Source: Rickettsia typhi (GTDB taxonomy: Bacteria > Pseudomonadota > Alphaproteobacteria > Rickettsiales > Rickettsiaceae). Taken from it: DNA of 6,168 bases. The stretch lies in NCBI GenBank assembly GCA_945883665.1, contig CAMCXV010000057.1, positions 1-6,168 of the forward strand, in the 5' to 3' direction. The notes beneath the pieces are model-generated. The model did no database searches, had not been told where the DNA came from, and was given only the letters and a program-made list of their open reading frames with translations. The position numbers and the translations under genes were made by a program. Below are positions 1 through 6,027 of the stretch, in pieces (within the stretch, counting starts at the first letter, position 1; every line of letters begins with the position of its first letter).

Positions 1-1
1 T

Positions 2-304
2 GATAAAAGCATCAAGAAAGCTCTTGAAGTATTGCAAGTGATGAATTTTAATCCAGAAGAACGAGAATTTTACGAAGATCACCTAAAATGGCTTAGAATA
101 GAAACTAATACACTCAAAAAAACAAGAGAAGAAGGGAGAGAAGAAGGGATTGCTATAGGAGAAACTAGAGGCATTGAAAAGGGCATTGAGAAAGTAGCAA
201 TGTCTATGTTAACACAAAAGATAGATGATTCTTTGATTCAATCAGTTACCGGTTTTTCTCAAGATGAATTAAACAAACTTAAAAATAAACTTCTTATCCA
301 TTAG
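2..304 (+). CDS. Rpn-family nuclease / putative transposase, C-terminal part (5' truncated by window edge)
   Basis: The reading frame is open from the left edge (codon at 2-4) to the TAG stop at 302-304, so this is the tail of a longer gene; the TTG at 32 is unlikely to be the true start. The visible residues include KALEVLQVMNF, then NPEEREFYEDHLKWLRIE, then a highly charged stretch with repeated REEG, GIAIGE, GIEKG units, and finally a short helical end. This arrangement is typical of the C-terminus of the Rpn family (PD-(D/E)XK superfamily, recombination-promoting nuclease, formerly called transposase_31), which is common and multicopy in Rickettsiales. The nuclease domain with its catalytic residues lies outside the window, so activity cannot be judged. 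The family is linked to RecA-independent recombination in E. coli. Family assignment rests on recognition of the C-terminal pattern; whether this copy is intact is unknown. Confidence 0.72.
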   Translation, partial: DKSIKKALEVLQVMNFNPEEREFYEDHLKWLRIETNTLKKTREEGREEGIAIGETRGIEKGIEKVAMSMLTQKIDDSLIQSVTGFSQDELNKLKNKLLIH

Positions 305-402
305 TTTAACAGATAATTTAAGATTATTTTATCAAACAACGCCTAAAGACAAAGAAAAAAGCTAGGGAATGGGAAGAAATATTAATTATATAGAAGCAAG
401 AT

Positions 403-1749
403 ATGAAAAAAATTATTACTAGATTTGCACCATCCCCAACAGGCTTTTTGCATGTAGGAAATTCAAGAACAGCTTTGATTAACTGGCTATATGCTAGAAA
501 AAATCATGGAAAATTTATTTTAAGAATAGATGATACCGACTTAACAAGAAGTACAGAAGAATATAAAAATGCAATTATTAGAGATCTAAAATGGCTTGGT
601 CTTGAATGGGACGAGAGTTTTAATCAAAATAGTAGGTTAGATTATTACAAAAAAGCTAAAAAAAATCTTTTAGAAAGCGGTAGACTATATGCTTGTTACG
701 AAACGCAAGAAGAATTGGCGATAAAAAGAAAACTACAATTATCACGTGGACTACCCCCTATTTATGATAGAGCCTCTTTGAAATTGACAAAGGAACAAAT
801 AGATAATTACGAACAATCTGGCAGAAAAGCGCATTATAGATTCCTAATTCAGGACTCTGAAATAAGATGGCAAGATATGGTAAAGGGCGTGATATCATAT
901 CAAGGTAGTAATTTAAGCGACCCTATTATTATCCGCGCTGATGGCACAATGACCTACATGTTATGTTCTACAATCGATGATATTGACTATGAAATTTCTC
1001 ATATCATAAGGGGGGAAGATCATGTTAGCAATACAGCTATTCAAATTCAAATGTTTGAAGCTTTTGGCGCAGAAATACCCAATTTTGGGCATTTAAGCCT
1101 TGTTAAAACCAAAGATGATAAAATTTCAAAAAGAGAAGGTGGATTCGAAATTTCCGCCTTGCGTGATAAAGAAAATCTTGAGGCTATGGCTATAAATAGT
1201 TTTTTTAGCAAGATTGGCTCTACAAGTCCTGTAGCACCAAGTTATAACATGCAAGATTTAATCAATATATTCGATATTTCCGCTTATTCTAAAAGCCCAA
1301 CCACCTATTTACCTGAAGAATTAGAGCTGTTAAATCATAAATTAATAATTCATCTGGAATATAAAGATGTTAAAGAGCAATTAATTTTAATGGGACTAAA
1401 ACAAATTGACGAGAATTTTTGGCTCGCTGTACGACCGAATTTACAAAAACTATCAGATATTAAAGATTGGTGGGAAATTTGCAAGAATCCAAAAAGGGTG
1501 GAAATCGAAGATCATAAGCTTTTAGCGATTGCAGCTAAGAATTTACCAGAAATAATTAATCAAGATACTTGGAGTAATTGGACTAAATTAATATCCGCAG
1601 AATCTGGAAAGAAAGGCAAAGATCTATTCATGCCCCTAAGATTAGCATTAACAGGAGTGGATCATGGACCTGAATTAAAGAATTTACTTCCATTACTTAC
1701 TAGAGAAGAAATAATCAACAGGCTAAAACTTAGCCCATTACTATCTTAG
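403..1749 (+). CDS. gltX: Glutamyl-tRNA synthetase, rickettsial GltX1-like paralogue
   Basis: This cytosolic class I aminoacyl-tRNA synthetase attaches glutamate to tRNA using ATP. The 448 residues are near the usual length. The N-terminal Rossmann fold opens with [14 protein letters not shown] (residues 7-20), where HVGN (17-20) is the HIGH-motif equivalent. RGEDH lies at 203-207, and the KMSKS-type loop is KISKR (240-244). The C-terminal anticodon-binding region includes [17 protein letters not shown] (402-418). Only one Cys (98) is present where zinc-binding GluRS enzymes carry a Cys cluster, so a zinc site is unlikely. Rickettsiales usually carry two gltX genes; from memory this resembles the GltX1 type, including HVGN. 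One paralogue may glutamylate tRNA-Gln for the GatCAB amidotransferase, but which one cannot be read here. The ATG at 403 is the first start after an in-frame TAG (391-393); AGAAG at 392-396 is a weak ribosome-binding site. The gene ends 4 bases before the oppositely oriented tRNA-Val. Confidence 0.96.
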   Translation: MKKIITRFAPSPTGFLHVGNSRTALINWLYARKNHGKFILRIDDTDLTRSTEEYKNAIIRDLKWLGLEWDESFNQNSRLDYYKKAKKNLLESGRLYACYETQEELAIKRKLQLSRGLPPIYDRASLKLTKEQIDNYEQSGRKAHYRFLIQDSEIRWQDMVKGVISYQGSNLSDPIIIRADGTMTYMLCSTIDDIDYEISHIIRGEDHVSNTAIQIQMFEAFGAEIPNFGHLSLVKTKDDKISKREGGFEISALRDKENLEAMAINSFFSKIGSTSPVAPSYNMQDLINIFDISAYSKSPTTYLPEELELLNHKLIIHLEYKDVKEQLILMGLKQIDENFWLAVRPNLQKLSDIKDWWEICKNPKRVEIEDHKLLAIAAKNLPEIINQDTWSNWTKLISAESGKKGKDLFMPLRLALTGVDHGPELKNLLPLLTREEIINRLKLSPLLS

Positions 1750-1753
1750 TTAA

Positions 1754-1830
1754 TGGTGGGCGGTAGAAGACTCGAACTTCCGACCTTTACGATGTCAACG
1801 TAATGCTCTAACCAACTGAGCTAACCGCCC
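1754..1830 (-). tRNA. tRNA-Val (anticodon GAC)
   Basis: The minus strand folds into a full 77-nt cloverleaf. The acceptor stem is GGGCGGT with ACCGCCC, the D stem GCTC/GAGC, and the anticodon stem TTACG/CGTAA with loop TTGACAT, giving anticodon GAC (reads GUC and GUU). The variable loop is AGGTC, and the T stem GGAAG/CTTCT has loop TTCGAGT. The discriminator base is A, and the CCA end is encoded (plus-strand TGG at 1754-1756). The gene is tail to tail with gltX, whose stop codon is only 4 bases away. Its T arm is almost identical to that of the tRNA-Ile in this window. No convincing promoter could be fixed upstream: a TTGAAA at plus-strand 1881-1886 has only poor -10 partners near 1860. Confidence 0.97.
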
Positions 1831-1949
1831 TATAAAACGTAGAAACAGATTAATAAGTATTTATCCTGATTTTTCTTGAATTTCAAGATTTTAATTTGAA
1901 TATTTCTTAAAAATACAATAAAACCTCATTTATCAAGTAGAAAATTAAT

Positions 1950-1955
1950 TATAAT
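1950..1955 (+). promoter_or_regulatory. Candidate -10 element for cmk
   Basis: A perfect TATAAT lies 13 bases before the cmk ATG. No good -35 is visible at 16-18 bases upstream (the region reads roughly TCATTTATC). If it is used, transcription would start near 1962 and leave only about 6-7 bases of leader. In DNA this AT-rich a perfect hexamer can also arise by chance. Confidence 0.4.
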
Positions 1956-1968
1956 ACATCAAGTGTAA

Positions 1969-2631
1969 ATGAATAGTTTAAAAGAAAAAGCATATAATAA
2001 AAATAACAGTTTTATTATAGCATTAGATGGCCCTTCAGCCTCTGGAAAAGGTTCAGTAAGCAAGCTATTAGCAGATGAGTTTAATTTACAATATGTGCAA
2101 TCTAGTATAGTTTACAGAGGTTTAGCATATTTGTGTATTATTAACAAAATTGATGTTACAGATGTTAATAAAATAATAAAACTTTCAGAAAGCAAGAATT
2201 TAATAGAATCAATAAAAGACATCGATCTAAACCAAGAAAATATAGGAGATTACGCTTCTAAAATATCGATTATTCCACAGGTTCGTAATAACTTAAATGA
2301 ATATTTAATTCAGATGATTCGAATTCACCCAAGAATTATAATGGAAGGAAGGGATATTACCACTGTGATTGCAAAAAATGCTGACATTAAAATTTTTATT
2401 ACTGCTAATGTTCAGGAAAGAGCAACAAGACGATATAAACAGTTGCAGGAACAAGGAAAAAAATGTATACTCAGTGATGTTTTGAAGTTACTTGAAGAGC
2501 GTGATCTGAGAGACCAATCTCGAGAAATTGCGCCCCTTTCCATAGCTCCTGATGCACTATTTATAGATACTAGCTATATAAGTCAGGATCAGGTAATTCT
2601 CAAAATTAAAAACTATATAGAACTATGTTAG
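1969..2631 (+). CDS. cmk: Cytidylate (CMP/dCMP) kinase
   Basis: Cmk transfers phosphate from ATP to CMP or dCMP in the cytosol, feeding CDP/dCDP to nucleic acid and lipid precursor synthesis. At 220 residues it has the normal bacterial length. The P-loop is GPSASGKGS (21-29). VRNNLNEYL (105-113), EGRDITTVI (126-134), the RATRRYKQL segment (151-159), the lid-like RDLRDQSREIAPL (178-190) and the strand DALFIDTS (195-202) are all in their usual order. The segment that is LDTG/SGAxYR in most bacteria reads VQSSIVYR (43-50), lacking the usual Asp; from memory the Rickettsia enzymes share this. The ATG at 1969 gives an N-terminus of rickettsial length (about 15 residues before the first strand). 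No Shine-Dalgarno sequence precedes it. rpsA follows after 105 bases in the same direction, the classic cmk-rpsA pairing. Confidence 0.95.
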   Translation: MNSLKEKAYNKNNSFIIALDGPSASGKGSVSKLLADEFNLQYVQSSIVYRGLAYLCIINKIDVTDVNKIIKLSESKNLIESIKDIDLNQENIGDYASKISIIPQVRNNLNEYLIQMIRIHPRIIMEGRDITTVIAKNADIKIFITANVQERATRRYKQLQEQGKKCILSDVLKLLEERDLRDQSREIAPLSIAPDALFIDTSYISQDQVILKIKNYIELC

Positions 2632-2661
2632 TCCCTGCATTTTTCGTACCCTAGGGATTTT
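2632..2661 (+). terminator. Weak hairpin plus T-run after cmk
   Basis: TCCCT at 2632-2636, directly after the cmk stop, can pair with AGGGA at 2653-2657, which is followed by TTTT (2658-2661). The stem is only 5-6 bp with a long loop, and the 3' arm also belongs to a CCCTAGGG palindrome (2649-2656). At best this is a weak terminator or attenuator separating cmk from the promoter of rpsA. Confidence 0.3.
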
Positions 2662-2698
2662 ACTTATTTAATAACCCTTAATATATTCGCGCTGAACT

Positions 2699-2707
2699 TG
2701 GTACAAT
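2699..2707 (+). promoter_or_regulatory. Extended -10 promoter for rpsA
   Basis: TGGTACAAT is an extended -10 (TGn followed by TACAAT, 5 of 6 matches to TATAAT). A weak -35-like TTAATA lies 18 bases upstream (2678-2683). Transcription would begin near 2714, giving a leader of about 23 bases before the rpsA ATG. This suggests rpsA can be expressed separately from cmk. Confidence 0.5.
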
Positions 2708-2736
2708 TTAGTAGCTTATAAACCATATTAATATTT

Positions 2737-4458
2737 ATGTTAAAAAAGAAAAGATTTATTCCTCAGTTAAGCGATGTTACTCCAACCACCGAAGATTTTG
2801 CAAGTTTGCTTGAAAGTGTAAGTACAAGCCATGTGAAAGAAGGAATGGTGGTAAAAGGTCAAGTAGTAGAAGCAAATTCCGATGTAATAGTTGTGGATGT
2901 GGGCCTTAAAAACGAAGGTAGAATAGACATATCAGAGTTTCAAACAATTGCTAACCAAGAATTACCAAAAGTTGGTGATATTGTTGATGTGTTTGTTGAG
3001 AAAATCGAAGGTAGAAAAGGCACTGTTTTAAGCCGTGAAAAAGCTATTAGAGAAGAATCTTGGGATAGTCTTGAAGGGTTGTTTGATAAACAACAAAATG
3101 TCATGGGAGTTATTTTCGGAAGAGTTAAAGGTGGATTTACCGTTGACTTAAAAGGTGTTGTAGCCTTTTTACCTGGAAGCCAAGTTGATGTTAGACCTAT
3201 TAAAGATCCTTCTTCAATTATGAATATTGAGCAACCTTTCCAAATTTTAAAGATGGATAAAAAGCTTGGCAATATTGTAGTATCAAGAAGAGCTATACTT
3301 GAAGAATCAAGGTCGGAAGCAAGAGATGAAATGCTATCAAAAATCAAAGAAGGGATGGAACTTACTGGTTTTGTCAAAAATATTACCGATTATGGTGCTT
3401 TTATTGATCTTGGAAGCGTAGATGGATTACTCCATGTTACTGACATTTCTTGGAGCAGAATTAATCATCCTTCGGAAGTATTGAGTTTCGGTCAAGAGAT
3501 TAAAGTTTTGGTTATTAAATACAATGAAGAGACAAAAAGAATTTCTCTTGGTATGAAGCAACTAGATGCTAATCCATGGCAAAATATCAAAGAAGAATTT
3601 CCTGTTAATAAAATGATGAAAGGCAAGGTTACAAATATTGCTGATTACGGTGCTTTTATTGAATTGAAAGATGGAATAGAAGGCTTAGTACATTCATCTG
3701 AAATTTCTTGGGGTAAAACGAATCAAAATCCTAAGAAATTATTAAATATTGGTCAAGAAGTAGAGTTTGTTATTTTGGATGTTGACACTGAAAAACATAG
3801 AATTTCTTTAAGTATTAGAAAATGCCAAGAAAATCCTCTAATAAAATTTGCTGAAGCCAATCCTGTTGGAAGTATTATCAAAGCCCCTATTAGAAATATT
3901 ACGGATTTTGGTATGTTTGTAGCTATCGACTTAAACACAGACGGTATGATACATGAATCTGATATTAGTTGGACTGAAAATGGCTTAGAAGCTTTGAAGA
4001 ACTTCAAAAAAGGGGATGAAGTAGAATGCAAAGTGCTAAATATTGATATTGAAAAAGATAGAGTAGCACTTGGTATTAAGCAACTTTCTGAACAATCTAA
4101 TGATAGCAATAATACTGAAGAATTTAAGAAAAATATGATTGTCACTTGTATTGTGACCGATGTAAAAGAAGAAGGTATTGAAGTTACTATCGCTGATAAA
4201 GTTACTGGTTTTATCAAAAAGAACGACTTGTCAGCTGAAAAATACGACCAAAAACCTGAAAGATTTGCAGAAGGTGATAGACTTGATGCAAAAATTATTT
4301 CTATCGATAAAGTAACTAAACTAATAGGTCTTTCTATAAAGGCATTAGAGATAGATGAGCGTCAGAAAGCGATAAAAGAATATGGTTCAACAGATAGTGG
4401 CGCAAGTCTAGAGGGCATACTTGGTGCAGCTCTTGATAGAGCAAAAACTTCTAGTTAA
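2737..4458 (+). CDS. rpsA: 30S ribosomal protein S1
   Basis: S1 is the largest 30S protein; it binds and unfolds mRNA during initiation, which matters most for messages lacking a strong Shine-Dalgarno sequence. The 573 residues contain six S1/OB-fold repeats, approximately at 36-101, 119-184, 206-274, 289-361, 377-448 and 464-534. The first two are divergent and, by analogy with E. coli, dock S1 on the ribosome. Repeats 3-5 carry the RNA-binding signature most clearly: [49 protein letters not shown] and [10 protein letters not shown] segments, with H233, H319 and H406 in the usual place. A short C-terminal [11 protein letters not shown] tail (560-570) is typical of alphaproteobacteria. The ATG at 2737 is the first after an in-frame TAA (2719-2721). 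No Shine-Dalgarno sequence precedes it, as is common for rpsA, which in E. coli is autoregulated. The following gene is tRNA-Ile, not ihfB. Confidence 0.98.
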   Translation: MLKKKRFIPQLSDVTPTTEDFASLLESVSTSHVKEGMVVKGQVVEANSDVIVVDVGLKNEGRIDISEFQTIANQELPKVGDIVDVFVEKIEGRKGTVLSREKAIREESWDSLEGLFDKQQNVMGVIFGRVKGGFTVDLKGVVAFLPGSQVDVRPIKDPSSIMNIEQPFQILKMDKKLGNIVVSRRAILEESRSEARDEMLSKIKEGMELTGFVKNITDYGAFIDLGSVDGLLHVTDISWSRINHPSEVLSFGQEIKVLVIKYNEETKRISLGMKQLDANPWQNIKEEFPVNKMMKGKVTNIADYGAFIELKDGIEGLVHSSEISWGKTNQNPKKLLNIGQEVEFVILDVDTEKHRISLSIRKCQENPLIKFAEANPVGSIIKAPIRNITDFGMFVAIDLNTDGMIHESDISWTENGLEALKNFKKGDEVECKVLNIDIEKDRVALGIKQLSEQSNDSNNTEEFKKNMIVTCIVTDVKEEGIEVTIADKVTGFIKKNDLSAEKYDQKPERFAEGDRLDAKIISIDKVTKLIGLSIKALEIDERQKAIKEYGSTDSGASLEGILGAALDRAKTSS

Positions 4459-4494
4459 TTAATTCTTTAAATAATTACTCTACAGAAAACAGAT

Positions 4495-4526
4495 CTGGTG
4501 AAATGATATAATTATTGTTTCGCCAG
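4495..4526 (+). other. Stable hairpin downstream of rpsA
   Basis: CTGGTGAAA (4495-4503) pairs with TTTCGCCAG (4518-4526) over 9 bp with a single T-G wobble, around a 14-base AT-rich loop. No T-run follows, so it is not a standard intrinsic terminator. It may protect the rpsA mRNA 3' end or act as a processing site between rpsA and the tRNA-Ile promoter 10 bases further on. Confidence 0.45.
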
Positions 4527-4535
4527 CAAGAGTTC

Positions 4536-4563
4536 TTGACAAAATAATATATTTTTATAGAAT
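4536..4563 (+). promoter_or_regulatory. Sigma70-type promoter for tRNA-Ile
   Basis: A perfect -35 TTGACA (4536-4541) and a -10 TAGAAT (4558-4563, 5 of 6) are separated by 16 bases. The predicted start near 4570 leaves about a 12-base leader before the mature tRNA 5' end at 4582. Position, spacing and direction all fit the tRNA gene. Confidence 0.8.
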
Positions 4564-4581
4564 GAACTAACCCATTGATAT

Positions 4582-4658
4582 GGGCTTGTAGCTCAGCTGG
4601 TTAGAGCACACGCCTGATAAGCGTGAGGTCGGAAGTTCAAGTCTTCTCAAGCCCACCA
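4582..4658 (+). tRNA. tRNA-Ile (anticodon GAT)
   Basis: A complete 77-nt cloverleaf: acceptor GGGCTTG/CAAGCCC, D stem GCTC/GAGC, anticodon stem CACGC/GCGTG with loop CTGATAA (anticodon GAT, reading AUC and AUU), variable AGGTC, T stem GGAAG/CTTCT with loop TTCAAGT, discriminator A and an encoded CCA (4656-4658). In many bacteria this isoacceptor sits with tRNA-Ala between 16S and 23S rRNA. Here it stands alone between rpsA and a hydrolase with its own promoter, which fits the dispersed rRNA genes of Rickettsiales. Confidence 0.98.
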
Positions 4659-4788
4659 TTCTTACTATAAGATTAATTACATTTTATATTAGTTAATAAT
4701 ATAATCATTCTTTACACCTAAAAGATACCTATTGAATTTTTCAAAACTCAATTGGCATGAATTTAAATCTCCAAAAAACCCAAAAAAG
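4659..4788. other. Non-coding AT-rich spacer after tRNA-Ile
   Basis: This stretch between the tRNA and the next promoter has no supportable gene and no clear terminator. The only structures are short AT-rich inverted repeats such as TTGAA/TTCAA near 4732-4745, which are too weak to interpret. Confidence 0.5.
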
Positions 4789-4817
4789 TTGACAAAATTA
4801 AACCATTTGTCTAAAAT
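4789..4817 (+). promoter_or_regulatory. Sigma70-type promoter for the leader ORF and hydrolase
   Basis: Perfect -35 TTGACA (4789-4794), a 17-base spacer, and -10 TAAAAT (4812-4817, 5 of 6). The predicted start is about 4823-4825, coinciding with an ATG at 4825. The hydrolase ATG lies about 57 bases downstream. This is the best promoter match in the window. Confidence 0.8.
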
Positions 4818-4824
4818 ATAAAGT

Positions 4825-4881
4825 ATGAATTTAGAAAGATTTTTTTACGAAATTATTATATTAAAACTGGTTTTAAAATAA
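4825..4881 (+). CDS. Possible 18-residue leader peptide, start/stop-coupled to the hydrolase
   Basis: An ATG at 4825 opens a short frame encoding MNLERFFYEIIILKLVLK. It ends in TAA at 4879-4881, so its last base is the first base of the hydrolase ATG (a TAATG overlap). The ATG falls 7 bases after the -10 hexamer, exactly where transcription should begin, so the message would be leaderless. The hydrolase start has no Shine-Dalgarno sequence of its own, which would make coupling from the upstream frame useful. The peptide is short, hydrophobic and basic, with no recognisable family and no obvious run of regulatory codons. In AT-rich DNA such a frame could be accidental; without comparative data it remains a candidate. 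The alternative is that 4825-4880 is simply the hydrolase 5' leader. Confidence 0.35.
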   Translation: MNLERFFYEIIILKLVLK

Positions 4882-5645
4882 TGAGTCATAAATTAACATT
4901 TTTGGGATCAGTAGGCCATGAACTTGTAGCAAGATTAGACTCTCCTGAAAATCCAAAAGCCTATGTGTTATTCGCTCATTATTTTACAGGAAACAAAGAT
5001 GTTACCGCTCTTAGCAGAATAGCGAGAGCTTTAAATGATGTTAATATCGCATTATTCAGATTCGATTACACTGGTCTTGGTGCAAGTGGTGGTAACTTTG
5101 CTGATACTAATTTTTCTTCTAATGTTGCCGACTTAATAGCTGCAGCTAATTTTATGCGTATAAATTTTGAAGCTCCTCAAATTTTAGTAGGTCATAGCCT
5201 TGGGGGAACAGCCGCAATAGCCGCAGCTTCTGAGATTCCAGAGGTCAAGGCTGTAGCTACAATTGGATCACCTTGCGATACTCTGCATGTTCAACATAAT
5301 TTTGCAAAACATCTTGATGAAATCAATGAGAAAGGAGAAGCAGAAGTTATCCTTGGTGGTAAAAAATTTAACATTAAAAAACAATTTCTGGATGACATCG
5401 CAAATCAAGACATGCCAAAAAAGATAGCTAATTTAAAAAAAGCACTATTAGTTATGCATTCTCCAATTGATGAAATAGTTTCCATCGAAAACGCCCAAAG
5501 AATTTACGAATATGCTAAACACCCAAAAAGTTTTATATCTCTAGACAAAGCAGATCACTTACTTATGAACTCTCCAACAGATAGTAATTATGTAGCGGCT
5601 GTTTTAGCAGCTTGGGCAAGTAGATATTTACAGCCGTCTTCATAA
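4881..5645 (+). CDS. Alpha/beta-fold hydrolase, stand-alone relative of the hydrolase/OsmC family
   Basis: A 254-residue serine hydrolase of the alpha/beta fold with no signal peptide or membrane segment, so probably cytosolic; the substrate is unknown. The oxyanion-side motif is HYFTG (33-37), and FRFDYTGLGASGG follows at 59-71. The nucleophile elbow is GHSLGG (104-109) with Ser106. The likely acid is Asp197 in SPIDEIV and the likely base His226 in ADHLL, so the triad is complete. The sequence (SRIARAL, FSSNVADL, RQFLDD-like IKKQFLDDI, ADHLL, AAWASRYL) matches the hydrolase half of proteins that in many proteobacteria are fused to a C-terminal OsmC domain. Here the protein stops right after the hydrolase domain, and no OsmC coding sequence is visible in the following 380 bases. 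Its own strong promoter and isolated position suggest an independent transcription unit. The start is the ATG overlapping the upstream short frame; no Shine-Dalgarno sequence is present. Confidence 0.88.
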   Translation: MSHKLTFLGSVGHELVARLDSPENPKAYVLFAHYFTGNKDVTALSRIARALNDVNIALFRFDYTGLGASGGNFADTNFSSNVADLIAAANFMRINFEAPQILVGHSLGGTAAIAAASEIPEVKAVATIGSPCDTLHVQHNFAKHLDEINEKGEAEVILGGKKFNIKKQFLDDIANQDMPKKIANLKKALLVMHSPIDEIVSIENAQRIYEYAKHPKSFISLDKADHLLMNSPTDSNYVAAVLAAWASRYLQPSS

Positions 5646-5688
5646 TTAGAACCAAATATTTTGTCTCTCCGTCAAAACTCTAAATTTT

Positions 5689-5697
5689 TGATATAAT
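5689..5697 (+). promoter_or_regulatory. Extended -10 promoter-like site pointing into the palindromic element
   Basis: TGATATAAT combines TG at the extended position with a perfect TATAAT. The -35 region about 17 bases upstream (CCGTCA, 5669-5674) is poor. Transcription would start near 5704, about 10 bases before the palindromic element, and no protein gene follows in this direction. It could drive a small RNA or be a chance match in AT-rich DNA. Confidence 0.35.
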
Positions 5698-5710
5698 TTC
5701 AAGAATTTCA

Positions 5711-5816
5711 AAAGTAAATCACCGCGCATTCATTTTTTGAGCTATTTTTTTGCCAAGAACGTAAAATTTTGGTGTTAGGATGCCAAAAACTCAGAATTTA
5801 CTCATGATTTACCTTT
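5711..5816. repeat. About 100-base imperfect palindromic element (MITE- or RPE-like)
   Basis: The ends are inverted copies: GTAAATCA (5714-5721) and TGATTTAC (5805-5812), extendable by AAA/TTT with one bulged base. Nested inside, TTTTGAG (5735-5741) can pair with CTCAGAA (5790-5796), TTTTTG (5747-5752) with CAAAAA (5784-5789), or alternatively TTTTGG (5767-5772) with CCAAAA (5783-5788) as a local hairpin. This layered palindrome resembles small non-autonomous palindromic elements, which are frequent in Rickettsia genomes. Only one copy is in the window, so repeat status is inferred from structure alone. Confidence 0.45.
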
Positions 5817-6027
5817 AGGCAAAGTTAATTGCTTAAATTATTCAAATTTCATGGATAATTATTATGCGGTGGATTCTTTTAACTCGAATTTAGGATAAGG
5901 AGTGATTGAACCAGAGGTTGACTCGTATTAAAAAACCACTATACTTAAGGTAGTTAGTTTTATAAAGCATCAGAAATGCAAAAATAGAAAAAATTAAAAA
6001 GCGTGACGGAAAAACTAGAAGATATAG

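Larger units (their letters stand above)
5646..6027. other. Gene-free region with promoter-like site, palindromic element and probable IS end
   Basis: I find no supportable gene on either strand in these 382 bases, and no OsmC remnant after the hydrolase. It holds an extended -10-like site (5689-5697), an imperfect palindromic element (about 5711-5816), and, near the right, the sequence beyond the stop codon of the IS630-type transposase. The outer end of that insertion sequence probably lies around 5930-5960, where an AT-rich stretch and an imperfect palindrome centred on CTTAAG occur. The partner end is outside the window, so the boundary cannot be fixed. Confidence 0.6.

Noticed and set aside
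305..402. Short in-frame stretch DNLRLFYQTTPKDKEKS before gltX as a gene remnant
   Set aside because: Only 17 codons between stops, with no recognisable similarity; ordinary spacer is the simpler reading.
1860..1886. Minus-strand TTGAAA with GATAAA or TAAATA as the tRNA-Val promoter
   Set aside because: Spacing is 15 for the better hexamer, and the 17-spaced one matches only 3 of 6; not supportable.
1874..1888. Palindrome TCTTGAATTTCAAGA followed by TTTT, as a gltX terminator
   Set aside because: The stem is short and AT-rich with a one-base centre, the T-run is only four, and it lies beyond the tRNA-Val gene; too weak to annotate.
2940..3377. 145-codon open frame on the minus strand inside rpsA
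   Set aside because: It lies entirely opposite conserved S1 repeats 1-3, its translation is Ser/Pro/Ile-rich without motifs, and it is a shadow of rpsA codon use.
3753..4217. 154-codon open frame on the minus strand inside rpsA
   Set aside because: It is opposite conserved S1 repeats 4-6, low in complexity, and has no start signal or family resemblance.
4757..4792. Eleven-codon frame starting ATGAATTTAAATC before the hydrolase promoter
   Set aside because: It lies upstream of the predicted transcription start and has no ribosome-binding site or similarity.
5646..5930. OsmC domain remnant downstream of the hydrolase
   Set aside because: No frame in this stretch shows OsmC-like sequence; all are short and closed by frequent stops.
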